Shown: in pieces, positions 14,562-23,009 of the stretch | Layout of the letters: every line of letters begins with the position of its first letter | Position numbering within the stretch: the stretch's first letter is position 1 | DNA from: CAZPUI01 sp964415525 | GTDB lineage: Bacteria; Acidobacteriota; Holophagae; Holophagales; Holophagaceae | Direction of reading: 5' to 3' | DNA: 42,144 nt | Assembly: GCA_964415525.1 (NCBI GenBank) | Contig: CAYQAS010000027.1 | Coordinates: forward strand, 1 to 42,144 | Position numbers and translations under genes: made by a program | Notes under the pieces: generated by a model | The model's database searches: none | Seen by the model: only the letters and a program-made list of their open reading frames with translations | Told to the model about the DNA's origin: nothing

Positions 14562-15128
14562 ATGAAGATTCAACATTTGCATCGATCGGCAATGTTTGCC
14601 CTTGCTCTGGTGCTGCCTGCCGGGGCCCAACAGGTGGGGCCCATCGGCATCCAGCTCCGAATGGGGATCCCGGTGGACAACATCGCGGAAGCCACCGGAC
14701 GCAAGGTGGCGCCGGGGGCCAGCATCCATGTGGAGATGGAGCTGGAGGACGGTTACCGTTGGCGCATGGGTGGCGGGGCGGACCAATGGGGCTACGGCGC
14801 CTGGGACAATCGCCCGGGGGTGAGTGGACAGGTCTCCGCCATCTTTTTCGAAGTCGAGGGGTTGAAGTTCCTGCGGGCAGACACGGAGTCCGTCCTGCTC
14901 GGGCCCTACGTCCACTTCGGCGTGCGGACCGTCCTGTGGACCCTGGCGGACCGCAGCCCTGAGCAGGACCTGCGCACGAAACGCCGTACGACCCATTTGG
15001 CGGCGAGCTTCGGCATGGGCTACCGGGTGTCGACCTGGCTGGATCTGGAACTGAAGGGCTGGTACGGCCATGCGGATCCCCAATTTAAGGGCGGCTCCTA
15101 CGCCCTGGGCGCCACTTTCCGCTTCTGA
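14562..15128 (+). CDS. Small exported beta-barrel-like protein
   Basis: A 188-residue protein with a signal peptide (about residues 1-23, ending LPAGAQ). The mature part is made of alternating strands and turns, ending in the strand GGSYALGATFRF with a terminal Phe, typical of an eight-stranded outer-membrane barrel. No family is recognised. It follows kdsC by 4 bases. An inverted repeat ATTCCCG/CGGGAAT (15136-15152) lies just after its stop. Confidence 0.65.
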   Translation: MKIQHLHRSAMFALALVLPAGAQQVGPIGIQLRMGIPVDNIAEATGRKVAPGASIHVEMELEDGYRWRMGGGADQWGYGAWDNRPGVSGQVSAIFFEVEGLKFLRADTESVLLGPYVHFGVRTVLWTLADRSPEQDLRTKRRTTHLAASFGMGYRVSTWLDLELKGWYGHADPQFKGGSYALGATFRF

Positions 15129-15135
15129 TGACTGA

Positions 15136-15152
15136 ATTCCCGCTTCGGGAAT
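15136..15152. repeat. 7-bp inverted repeat after the small barrel gene
   Basis: ATTCCCG and CGGGAAT around a 3-base loop. No T-run follows, so it may be a weak terminator or a processing signal. Confidence 0.35.
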
Positions 15153-15222
15153 GCCGATAGATCATCCAGCCCTGGGCTGGAGCCGGAACCGGCTCTGTCT
15201 CGGGACCGCCAACGGGGTCGTC

Positions 15223-17433
15223 ATGCGTTCGGGCCTTCTCCATTCCTTCCTTGCGCTGCTCCTCGGAGCGGTCCTCGTCTCCTGTTCCAGCGGCGGATCG
15301 GATGCCGCCACCTCCATCAGCGGGGCTGGATCCCAGATCGTGGTCACCCCTGGGGTGGCCGCCCTCACGGTGGGGGAGAGCCGCTTGTTCACCGCCAAGG
15401 TCACCGGGGCGGCGCAGACCGCTGTGACCTGGTCCGTGGTGGGCACCGGCACGGGCAGCTTCACCGGAGCTTCGGGGCTCTACACCGCGCCCGTGACGCC
15501 TGGGATCTACACGATCATGGCCAGCCTCGCCTCGAATCCGGCCACGGTGGGGACGGCCACGGTGGTGGTGTCCATGAAGGCGCGGCCCAGGGTGCTCATC
15601 TCGCCCCGAGTGGCAGAGGTGGGGCTGGGGTTGAACACCTCCTTCCTGGCGAGTATCACGGATGCCGCCGGCGCGCCGCTTCCGGATCAGCGTGTGACTT
15701 GGAGTGTCATCGGCGGGGCGAACAACGGCAGCTTCGTGGGGACGACGGGGCTCTACACCGCTCCTCTCTACGGCGGCATTTTCACCGTGATGGCGACCTC
15801 CCAGGCGGACCCCACCGCCTTTGACACTGCGACCGTGACGGCCGTGAACCTCAATCCGGGGATCAAGGTGACGGTGACGCCGCTGCGGCCCCAGATGCGA
15901 CCGGGGGACACCGTGGCCTTCGAGGCTAAGGTGGAAGGCTCCACCAACCAGGAGGTTCGCTGGGGCGTCGTGGGCGGAGACGCCAACGGCACCTTCGTGG
16001 GCAACACCGGCCTTTACGTGGCGCCCCAGACCCCGGGCATCTACACCATCACGGCGACCAGCCTGGCGGACCCCGCCCGCATCGCCACCGCCACGGTGCT
16101 GGTGGATTCAAGCGTGAACATCACCGTGGCCGTGACCCCCAAGAATCCGCCGCCCATCGTGCCGGGTGCCACCATCGCCTTCAATGCGGTGGTGGAGGGC
16201 ACCACCAACAAGGCGGTCAAGTGGACCGTAGTGGGTGGCGAAGCCTCCGGCGTTTTTGCAGGCAGCACGGGACTCTATGTGGCCCCCGTGAATCCCGGCA
16301 CCTACACCGTGATGGCCGCCTCGGTGGCGGATCCCGGCAAATTCGATACGGGACAGGTGGTGGTCTCCACCGCCAGTCTCCCGGTGGAAGTGACGATCGC
16401 ACCGGCGACGGTTTCCATCACGCCAGGGGCAGTGTTCACGTTCACGGCGACCGTCACCGGCTCCTACAACACCACCGTCACCTGGAGCATCGACAGTGGC
16501 AACGGCTCCATCAACAAGACCCTCGGGATCTTCACGGCACCGATGCAGCCCGGGGTATCCGTGGTGCGGGCCACCTCCGCCCTCAATCCCACGAAATACG
16601 CCACCGCCACCGTCACCGTGACCCAGGCCAAGGTGGTCATCACCCCCGCGGGGCCCCAGCAGATGGTTTCCGCGGAGAGCCGGATGTTCACAGGGGTCGT
16701 GAACGACCTGAACGGCACGGCCATTTCTGACCAGCGCATCGATTGGCAGATGGTGTCCCCCACCTTGGGGACGGCCTTCCGGACGACGTCCCCCTACTGG
16801 TTCACAGCCCCGCCGACACCGGGCCCCGTGGTGCTCCGGGCCACGTCGGTCATGGATCCCACCGCCTTCCAGGATGTGCCTATTGCCGTGCAGAGTTACC
16901 TGCTCAACGTGACGCCGAAATACGCTCTCGTAAGCCTCGCGCGATTCCAGCAGTTCATCTGCGACCCCACGGATGTGATCTGGAGCGTGCAGGAAGGGGG
17001 CGCCGGGGGCACCATCAGCACCACGGGCCTCTATCTGGCGCCCCAGCCGGCCAGCGCGGCAGGTGGCTTGGGGTCGGGGCTTCTCGCCTTCGGTCTCGAC
17101 TATGTGGTGGCTTCCTCCAAGCTGGACAACCGGATCATCACCACCGTGCCCGTCCAGATCTCGCCGGTGCTGGTGACCCCGGAACGGGCGAGCCTCTCGC
17201 CCGGACAGACGCTTCAGTTCTCCGGGCTGGTGATGGGGACGCCCAATCCCAATGCGGTGTCCTGGACGGCCTACTTTATCCCTGCGCCAGGGCAGGATCC
17301 CGTGGACAGCGGCGGCGCCATGGCCGCGAGTGGCCTCTTCACGGCTCCAATCACCAAGGGCATCTACCGCGTGCGCGCCACCGCCACCGCCAGTCCCGTG
17401 GTGTATGGCGAGGCGGAGATCCAGGTTCAGTAG
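15223..17433 (+). CDS. Lipoprotein with about eight tandem Ig-like repeats
   Basis: A 736-residue predicted lipoprotein: hydrophobic signal with lipobox LVSC (about residues 17-20), then a Gly/Ser-rich linker. About eight tandem domains of roughly 80-95 residues follow, each with the pattern hxVTP...PG...F.A.V.G....V.W.V.GG...G.F....GLYTAP..PG.Y.V.A.S..DP....A.V.V. These resemble bacterial Ig-like (Big_2-type) domains of surface or adhesion proteins. The first five repeats are close to one another; repeats 6 to 8 are more divergent. ATG 15223 is chosen because it starts the signal peptide. Its stop region overlaps that of the convergent lpxB by 7 bases. Cell-surface structure or adhesion is the likely role. 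Confidence 0.82.
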   Translation: MRSGLLHSFLALLLGAVLVSCSSGGSDAATSISGAGSQIVVTPGVAALTVGESRLFTAKVTGAAQTAVTWSVVGTGTGSFTGASGLYTAPVTPGIYTIMASLASNPATVGTATVVVSMKARPRVLISPRVAEVGLGLNTSFLASITDAAGAPLPDQRVTWSVIGGANNGSFVGTTGLYTAPLYGGIFTVMATSQADPTAFDTATVTAVNLNPGIKVTVTPLRPQMRPGDTVAFEAKVEGSTNQEVRWGVVGGDANGTFVGNTGLYVAPQTPGIYTITATSLADPARIATATVLVDSSVNITVAVTPKNPPPIVPGATIAFNAVVEGTTNKAVKWTVVGGEASGVFAGSTGLYVAPVNPGTYTVMAASVADPGKFDTGQVVVSTASLPVEVTIAPATVSITPGAVFTFTATVTGSYNTTVTWSIDSGNGSINKTLGIFTAPMQPGVSVVRATSALNPTKYATATVTVTQAKVVITPAGPQQMVSAESRMFTGVVNDLNGTAISDQRIDWQMVSPTLGTAFRTTSPYWFTAPPTPGPVVLRATSVMDPTAFQDVPIAVQSYLLNVTPKYALVSLARFQQFICDPTDVIWSVQEGGAGGTISTTGLYLAPQPASAAGGLGSGLLAFGLDYVVASSKLDNRIITTVPVQISPVLVTPERASLSPGQTLQFSGLVMGTPNPNAVSWTAYFIPAPGQDPVDSGGAMAASGLFTAPITKGIYRVRATATASPVVYGEAEIQVQ

Positions 17434-18560
17434 AGCTTCGCGCTGAGGTGCTGGGCGATCCGGGCGGCGGCGCCGGGTTCGCCCATGCGCGTCCGGACAA
17501 AGGCGAGGTTCTCGCGGATGCGCCGGGCCTCCACGGGATCGAGCAGGCGGGTCAGTTCCTGACTCAGCCGTTCCGGCGTCACGGCATCCTGAATCAGTTC
17601 GGGGGCCACCTCCCGCCCCGCCACGATGCTGGCGAGGCCGACGTGGGGCAGCTTCACCAGGCGTTTCCCGATGGCGTAGGTGAGGGCATTCAGGCGGTAG
17701 AAGAGGGCGAAGGGCACCCCCAGGAGCGCCGTCTCCAGGGTGGCGGTGCCGGAGCACACCAGGGCGGCATCGGCATAGGCCCGGGCGGCGTTGCCCGCGC
17801 CCTGGACCAGCACCACCGGTAGGTTACCGAGCTGCGCGCGGATGAAAGTCGGATCCACGCCGGGGGCCACGGGCAGCACCCACTGCACGCCCTGGCGCTC
17901 GGGATCCCGGCTCCAGGCCTCCACCAACCCGCGCAGCGGCGGCAGGCTGCGGGCCAGTTCGCCCTTGCGGCTGCCCGGCAGCAGGGCCACTCGGGGGCGG
18001 GCGGCATCCAGGCCATGGGTGTGGAAGAACGTTTCGCGGTCCATTTCCGGCGTCAGGCGGTCTAGCAGGGGGTGGCCCAGCCAGACGGCTTCCACCCGGT
18101 GGCCGTCAAATAGCGGCGGCTCAAAGGGAAAGAGGCAATAGAGCACATCGAAGAGCGCGCCCACGCCGGGGATGCGTCCGGGTTTCCAGGCCCACACCTG
18201 GGGGCAGACGTACTGGCAGAGCGTCATGGTGGGCCGCACGTCGCGCAGCTTGCGGGCGAGGCTCTTGTTGAAGCCCTGATAGTCGATAAGCAGCGCGCCG
18301 ACGCAGTCCTCCTCCTGGGCGAGCCTCACCAGATCACGCTTCAGGCGCAGGAAGAACGGGATGTGAGGGATCACTTCCAGCAGGCCCATGACGCTCAGTT
18401 GGGAGACATCTGCCACCTTGCGGTCGAGGTAGGGGCTCATGCGCTCGCCGCCGACGCCCACGAGGCGCAGGTCGGGATGGAGCGCCTTCAGCTCTCGCAG
18501 AATCTCGCCGCCCTGGAGGTCGCCTGAGGCTTCCCCCGCCACCACCAGCAGGGTCGTCAT
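17427..18560 (-). CDS. lpxB: Lipid-A-disaccharide synthase
   Basis: GT19 glycosyltransferase (377 residues) joining UDP-2,3-diacylglucosamine and lipid X to form the lipid A disaccharide at the inner membrane. The start VVAGEASGDLQGGEIL, the PQVWAWKPGRI motif (about residue 120), LLPGSRKGE (about 195) and the acceptor-end CSGTATLETAL (about 275) are all family hallmarks. Length is normal. It overlaps the upstream gene by 4 bases (ATGA) and the convergent Ig-like lipoprotein gene by 7 bases at its 3' end. Confidence 0.95.
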   Translation of the reverse strand: MTTLLVVAGEASGDLQGGEILRELKALHPDLRLVGVGGERMSPYLDRKVADVSQLSVMGLLEVIPHIPFFLRLKRDLVRLAQEEDCVGALLIDYQGFNKSLARKLRDVRPTMTLCQYVCPQVWAWKPGRIPGVGALFDVLYCLFPFEPPLFDGHRVEAVWLGHPLLDRLTPEMDRETFFHTHGLDAARPRVALLPGSRKGELARSLPPLRGLVEAWSRDPERQGVQWVLPVAPGVDPTFIRAQLGNLPVVLVQGAGNAARAYADAALVCSGTATLETALLGVPFALFYRLNALTYAIGKRLVKLPHVGLASIVAGREVAPELIQDAVTPERLSQELTRLLDPVEARRIRENLAFVRTRMGEPGAAARIAQHLSAKLY

Positions 18561-19204
18561 GACGGCTCTCCCCAGGCACTGCCCCAGCGAAGGGGCGCTT
18601 CGGGTGCGGCCAGGTCGGGTTTGTGCCAGGTCGGGGCCGGGAGGACGAGGGACGGGAGGTCCCGTGCAAAACCTTCAGGGGATGCGGCGGGCAGGGCCAC
18701 GTTCCAGCGGTAACCCAGGGCCGCCAGGGGCGCGAGGTCGGCAGCGGGCGAGGCCACCGCGCAGACCAGGCGGTCCTCGAAGGCCTCCCGTTCCGCGTCC
18801 AGGGCGGGATCCCAGCAGAAACCCACGGCGTGGGCCTGGATCTCCCGCATCAGGCCCATCAGGGCCGTCGCCGAGCCGGGCAGGGGCCGGAGGACGATCC
18901 GGGGGCCCCGCGCCGCCTCCAGCAGGAATTCCAAGGCGCGGACGAGGGCGGTGGTCTCGGTGCGGTCCTTGGGTGCTTCCGCTGGCAGCACCAGAAAGTC
19001 CGCCCCCAGGCCGGGTTGGAGCATCCGGGCAGGGGCTGCCGTCCAGACCGGGCCCGAAGCATGCAGGGCATGGACCTCAAGTCCCTGTTGGACCGCACCG
19101 ATCCAGGAAACCGTGGGGCTATCGTCCAGCCTCAGCTCCACGAAGGCATGCCCTCGCCAAAGTGCGGGGGAATCGGAACAGGACAATAAGGGCACGACGC
19201 GCAT
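18557..19204 (-). CDS. Uncharacterised protein coupled to lpxB
   Basis: A 215-residue protein I cannot assign with certainty. The sequence has no signal peptide or membrane helix. Stretches such as GADFLVLPAEA, RIVLRPLPGSATALMGLMREIQAHAVGFCWDPALDAE and LAALGYRWNVALPA loosely resemble the strand/helix rhythm of TIM-barrel sugar isomerase/epimerase-like proteins; this is a weak impression. ATG 19204 is chosen because it avoids overlap with the divergent DUF2203 gene. Its stop overlaps the lpxB start by 4 bases, so it is co-translated with lpxB and may act in envelope biogenesis. The position before lpxB is often held by LpxI, which this does not resemble. Confidence 0.6.
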   Translation of the reverse strand: MRVVPLLSCSDSPALWRGHAFVELRLDDSPTVSWIGAVQQGLEVHALHASGPVWTAAPARMLQPGLGADFLVLPAEAPKDRTETTALVRALEFLLEAARGPRIVLRPLPGSATALMGLMREIQAHAVGFCWDPALDAEREAFEDRLVCAVASPAADLAPLAALGYRWNVALPAASPEGFARDLPSLVLPAPTWHKPDLAAPEAPLRWGSAWGEPS

Positions 19205-19235
19205 CCAACCTATGATGGCCCACGGGAGGCAGCCC

Positions 19236-19610
19236 ATGACTCGCATCTTCACCTTGGACGAAGCTCGCGACCTGCTGCCGCGGGTCCATGGCATGACGCG
19301 CCCCGTGTTCGAACTGGCGGCGAGTCTGGCGGAGGAGCTCCAGGAGATGGAGCAGAAGGAGGACGACGCCCGCTCGGAGGAACTCCGGGAGCGTCTGCAT
19401 GTGCTGGTGGATGCCTGGGCGGGCGCGGTGCGGGATCTGGGGCCGGACGTGAAGGGCCTCTGGCTCGTGGACTTCGACAGCGGTGACGGTTATTGGTGCT
19501 GGGCCTATCCCGAGGAGGAGCTCTCCCACTGGCACAGCTACGAAGGCGGCTTCGGCAGCCGAGTGCCCATCGAGGAGCGTCCGGGTGTGCGCAGCACCCA
19601 GGGGCGTTAG
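19236..19610 (+). CDS. DUF2203 family protein
   Basis: A 124-residue cytoplasmic protein matching the DUF2203 pattern: FTLDEARDLLPRV at the start, a helical charged middle (about residues 25-65), then VKGLWLVDFDS and YWCWAYPEEELSHWHSYEGGFGSRVPI near the end, where Asp, Glu and His residues cluster. Function is unknown in the family. GGGAGG (19224-19229) precedes the ATG at 19236. The stop overlaps the next gene's GTG by one base. Confidence 0.85.
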   Translation: MTRIFTLDEARDLLPRVHGMTRPVFELAASLAEELQEMEQKEDDARSEELRERLHVLVDAWAGAVRDLGPDVKGLWLVDFDSGDGYWCWAYPEEELSHWHSYEGGFGSRVPIEERPGVRSTQGR

Positions 19611-19945
19611 TGCCTACCAAGGTCCTGGTTTTCGATGCGGCCGCCTTCCGGGCGGCCGTGCTCGTGGTGGTGCAGGACATCCCTGCGGGGCGGGTGGCGA
19701 GCTACGGGCAGGTGGCGCTGCTGGCGGGCTTCCCTCGGCGGGCTCGGCAGGTGGGCATGGTACTGCGGGGGCTGCCGAATGGGACGGACATCCCCTGGCA
19801 CCGAGTGCTCAATGCCCAGGGCTACATCCCGAGCCGGGGCCGGTGGGCCTCCGCCATCGAACAGATCGAGCGCCTCCGGGCCGAGGGCGTGGAGGTGGAC
19901 GCCTCGGGAAGCCTTGATCTGAAGGCCTTCCGTTGGCGCCCCTGA
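19610..19945 (+). CDS. Alkyltransferase-like (ATL) DNA-binding protein, PWHRV motif
   Basis: A 111-residue homologue of the DNA-binding half of O6-alkylguanine-DNA alkyltransferase. In true methyltransferases the site is PCHRV; here it is PWHRV with Trp63 in place of the reactive Cys, as in ATL proteins that bind O6-alkylguanine without repairing it and hand it to nucleotide excision repair. The helix-turn-helix with the arginine finger (RQVGMVLRG, about residues 46-54) and the IPAGRVASYGQVA start are conserved. The start is GTG 19610, overlapping the DUF2203 stop (TAGTG); earlier in-frame codons would add an unrelated Arg-rich tail. Confidence 0.87.
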   Translation: MPTKVLVFDAAAFRAAVLVVVQDIPAGRVASYGQVALLAGFPRRARQVGMVLRGLPNGTDIPWHRVLNAQGYIPSRGRWASAIEQIERLRAEGVEVDASGSLDLKAFRWRP

Positions 19946-20065
19946 TGGGGTTTACGCAGTCGTTACGCTCCGTGCGCGAAAAGTGCGAGGGCGCTTCATC
20001 AGGGCTTTACCCCCAACCGAGAACCTTTCTCCCATCACCGAATGATCGGTCACGGAGAATCCCCC

Positions 20066-21262
20066 ATGAAGCTCGCCACGCTCACCGGTCTCGCCGCCCT
20101 CCTGGCGGTTTCCTCCAGCCCCCTGGCCGCCCAGGCTCCCAAGATCAGCGGTCTCGTCCAGGTCTGGTACAACCAGGTCCTTGATAACAATCTCCGCCTC
20201 AACACTGTCGAGTCCAAGGGCGGGAAGTACTACAACTTCCGCAGCGAGTTCAAGGAGAACGGCTTTGCCGTCCGCCGCGTCGAGATCAAGGTGGCGGGCA
20301 CTATCACCGACGACGTTGAATACGAGGCGATGATCGATCCCACCATCAGCAGCGGTTCCAACCTTCAGGATGCCGCCATCAAATACAAGCTCTTCGACGG
20401 CGTCGAGTTCAAGGTCGGCCAGTTCAAGAACCTCCAGACGATGGAAGGCTTGACGTCCTCCTCCGAGCTGCTTTTCGTGGAGCGCCACCAGATTGGCCGG
20501 GTGTTCGGCGATGACCGTCAGCGCGGCGGTGTCGTGAGCGTGGGCTTCGGCGACAAGGATTTCGGCGGCAAGCTCCACGCGGGCGTCTTCAATGGCAGCG
20601 GCAAGGCGAATGAGACCCAGGGCAATGCCGCCAAGGATCTCGTCCTGCGCGCCGATTTCAACCTCGGCAAGACCATCAAGTTCGGTGCCTATACCCTGCA
20701 GGCCAGCACCGACGTCGCCGACACCAAGGGCAGCGTGATCGCTGCCAACCCCGGCGCCCCCTGGCCCACCCAGGCGAGCATCTACGACAACAAGGACAAG
20801 ACCACCAACGTCGGCCTCTACGCCCAGTATCAGGACGACACCTTCTACGGCGCCTTCGAATTCATCACCGGTGAGCTCGGTCGCCGCTACCCCACTCTGG
20901 CCGCCGCCACTCCCGCCGCGAAGCGCGAACACCTGAATCAGAAGTTCCAGGGCATGGCTCTGACCGGCGGCTACACCACCGGCAACCACACCTTCCTGGC
21001 CCGCTTCGACACCATGAACTACAACAGCGGCGACCAGTTCTACGGCACCAACCCCTACAACACCGCTGCGGGCGATTACACGCCCAAGTTCTCTGAGACC
21101 ACCCTGGGCTACCTGTACGCCTTCAAGCCCGAGAAGGTGAAAGCCGCCAACCTCAAGATCAACTTCGTGAACCGCAGCAAGAACTTCCTGGCCCCCCGCG
21201 CCGGCCAGTCCGGTCCCCAGGGCGGCAACACGCTGGTGGCCGCCTTCCAGGTGGCCTTCTGA
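20066..21262 (+). CDS. Porin (phosphate-selective porin O/P-like)
   Basis: A 398-residue outer-membrane porin: signal peptide (about residues 1-23, ending PLAAQA), then a barrel beginning PKISGLVQVWYNQV, with FRRVEIK-like strands (FAVRRVEIKVAG), DVEYEAMIDP and KVGQFKNLQTMEGLTSS. These are typical of the Porin_O_P/OprP group of Acidobacteria and Proteobacteria. It ends in VAAFQVAF with C-terminal Phe. GGAG lies 8 bases upstream of the ATG. The gene stands alone between a 120-base upstream gap and a strong terminator. No Pho box was seen, so phosphate specificity is not supported. Confidence 0.85.
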   Translation: MKLATLTGLAALLAVSSSPLAAQAPKISGLVQVWYNQVLDNNLRLNTVESKGGKYYNFRSEFKENGFAVRRVEIKVAGTITDDVEYEAMIDPTISSGSNLQDAAIKYKLFDGVEFKVGQFKNLQTMEGLTSSSELLFVERHQIGRVFGDDRQRGGVVSVGFGDKDFGGKLHAGVFNGSGKANETQGNAAKDLVLRADFNLGKTIKFGAYTLQASTDVADTKGSVIAANPGAPWPTQASIYDNKDKTTNVGLYAQYQDDTFYGAFEFITGELGRRYPTLAAATPAAKREHLNQKFQGMALTGGYTTGNHTFLARFDTMNYNSGDQFYGTNPYNTAAGDYTPKFSETTLGYLYAFKPEKVKAANLKINFVNRSKNFLAPRAGQSGPQGGNTLVAAFQVAF

Positions 21263-21286
21263 TCCGACGCAAGACCGCATCCTGAC

Positions 21287-21318
21287 GAAAGGGCACGGGC
21301 CAGCGTCCGTGCCCTTTC
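21287..21318. terminator. Bidirectional terminator between the porin and the two-component system
   Basis: Perfect 12-bp stem GAAAGGGCACGG / CCGTGCCCTTTC with an 8-base loop between the convergent porin and histidine kinase genes. Confidence 0.9.
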
Positions 21319-21319
21319 T

Positions 21320-22318
21320 CTAGGCTCCCGTGGCCGGCAGCTCCAATACCGCCCGCAGGCCCTGTTTCCCGTCGGGGCGATCTTCCAGGCGCAGGGTGCC
21401 GCCGAGGCGCTGGGCGCCTTCGTGGACGATGGCGAGACCCAGGCCGCTGCCAGTGGCGAGGGTGGGTTCGAGGCGCACGAAGCGCTTCACCGCCAGCTCC
21501 CGCTGATCGAGGGGGATGCCGGGACCTTCGTCCTCCACACTGATGCGCGCGAGGCCGGGCAGGGCCTCCAGGCGAACGGTGATGGCGCGGCCTTTGGGCG
21601 TGTAGCGCAGGGCGTTGCCGACTAGGTTGTCCACCATGGAGGCAAGTACCACGCGGTCGGCCTGTACGAAGGGGCGGCCATCGATTTCCAGCCCCAGGTC
21701 CTGATCCCGGCTGAGGGCGAGGGGCACCACATCCCCCACACGCGTCTCCACCAGGGCGCACAGGTCCACCCGGGCTTCTGACGGCGGGGCCTCCGCGCGA
21801 TCGGCGCGGGCCACATGGATGAGCTGGCGCACCATATCCGCGGCTCGCTCGACACCCTCTGTCAATTCCCGTCCGGCCACGGCCCGATCTTCTGCCGTTG
21901 CGGCCTTCATCAGCACATGGGCCTGAGCGCTCACCACCGCGAGGGGCGTCTTGAGCGCGTGAGCGGCATCCGCCATGAAGCGGCGCTGATCCCCTAGGAG
22001 CGTGCGGGTCCGTGCCAGCGTACGGTTCATGCCCGCCACCAGAGGGCGGCATTCCGTGGTGTCGAAGGCATCCGTGAGCGGGCTGTCGTCCTCGGGATGG
22101 CGCAGGTTGACCCGGTCATTGAGCCGTCGCAGGGGATTCAGCGCGTGACGAGTTGCCAGGAAGCCGCCCACGGCCCCCAGGGCGAGATGCAGACCGAGTG
22201 AGGTCAGGCTGCGGGGGCTGAGCCAGGGCGTCTGCTGCACCAGCGGTCCGAGACTCCACAGCGCTCCGGCGACCACGGTCGTGCCGAGGGTGAGCCGCCG
22301 CGTGAGGGAACTGCTCAC
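21320..22318 (-). CDS. Sensor histidine kinase (QseC/PmrB-like)
   Basis: Membrane sensor kinase of 332 residues partnered with the adjacent OmpR-type regulator. Two membrane helices near the N terminus (about residues 10-27 and 40-57) enclose only a very short periplasmic loop, so the input is probably sensed in or near the membrane. A HAMP-like linker follows. The H-box AHALKTPL contains phosphoacceptor His120, the N-box is LVGNALRYTPKG, G1 is VEDEGPGIP and G2 is GSGLGLAIV. The GTG start at 22318 overlaps the regulator's stop by 4 bases; upstream in-frame codons lie inside the regulator gene. Confidence 0.9.
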   Translation of the reverse strand: MSSSLTRRLTLGTTVVAGALWSLGPLVQQTPWLSPRSLTSLGLHLALGAVGGFLATRHALNPLRRLNDRVNLRHPEDDSPLTDAFDTTECRPLVAGMNRTLARTRTLLGDQRRFMADAAHALKTPLAVVSAQAHVLMKAATAEDRAVAGRELTEGVERAADMVRQLIHVARADRAEAPPSEARVDLCALVETRVGDVVPLALSRDQDLGLEIDGRPFVQADRVVLASMVDNLVGNALRYTPKGRAITVRLEALPGLARISVEDEGPGIPLDQRELAVKRFVRLEPTLATGSGLGLAIVHEGAQRLGGTLRLEDRPDGKQGLRAVLELPATGA

Positions 22319-22986
22319 GGCACCTCCAGCAGGTAGCCCAGGCCTCGCACCGTGCGGATCAGCTCCACCTTGAGCTTCTTGCGCAGGTGGTGCATGTGCA
22401 CTTCGAGGGCATTGCTCTCGGGCTCCTCCCCGGGCTCGAAGAGGCTCTGCTCCAGGGTGGTGCGGCTCACGATGCGGCCCTTGTTGCGGGCGAGGCGCAG
22501 CAGCAATTGCCATTCCCGTCGGCTGAGGGCGAGGGCCTCGCCATCCACGAAGGCGCGTTGGGCCGTGACATCGAGGGTCAATGGGCCCAGCACCCAGCTC
22601 TGGCCCGCATAGCCCGCAGCCCGGCGCAGCAGGGCGCGCAGGCGGCTGAACAGCTCCTCCATGGCGAAGGGCTTCGGCAGGTAGTCGTCCGCGCCATGGT
22701 CCAGCCCCAGCACCCGATCCTCTACCGCATCCCGGGCGGTCAGGATGAGCACGGGGGTGCGGTCCTCCCGCTTGCGCATGGCGGTGAGCAGGTCGAGGCC
22801 GCAGCCATCGGGCAGGCCGAGGTCCAGCAGGACCCCATCGAAGGTCTCGACCTCCAGGAAGGCGCTGGCCTCCTTCAGATCGTGGGACCACGTGACGTGG
22901 TAGCCCTCGCCTTCGAGGGCCGTGGTGACCGCTCGCCCCAGATGGGCGTCGTCTTCGAGCAACAGGAGGCGAAGGTGGTGGCTCAT
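22315..22986 (-). CDS. OmpR-family response regulator (QseB/PmrA-like)
   Basis: DNA-binding response regulator of 223 residues. The receiver domain has the acidic pair in LLLLEDD, phosphoacceptor Asp55 in VLLDLGLPDG, Thr in ILTARD and Lys in YLPKPF. The C-terminal winged helix (about residues 128-220) includes LSRREWQLLLRLARNKGRIVSR and the HLRKKL recognition helix region ending in TVRGLGYLLE. The LDLGLPDG signature places it near QseB/PmrA/BasR. ATG 22986 is preferred to 22998 because the latter has a GAGG directly abutting it. It diverges from a barrel gene across four TTAA-type sites. Confidence 0.9.
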   Translation of the reverse strand: MSHHLRLLLLEDDAHLGRAVTTALEGEGYHVTWSHDLKEASAFLEVETFDGVLLDLGLPDGCGLDLLTAMRKREDRTPVLILTARDAVEDRVLGLDHGADDYLPKPFAMEELFSRLRALLRRAAGYAGQSWVLGPLTLDVTAQRAFVDGEALALSRREWQLLLRLARNKGRIVSRTTLEQSLFEPGEEPESNALEVHMHHLRKKLKVELIRTVRGLGYLLEVP

Positions 22987-23009
22987 GGTCTGCAGCATCC
23001 TCGATTGCC

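Noticed and set aside
20041..21262. Pho-type regulation of the porin
   Set aside because: The protein resembles phosphate-selective porins, but no Pho box was found in the 120 bases upstream.
19952..21280. Minus-strand open frame opposite the porin gene
   Set aside because: Val/Gly/Leu/Glu-rich shadow frame; the plus strand has a signal peptide and barrel features.
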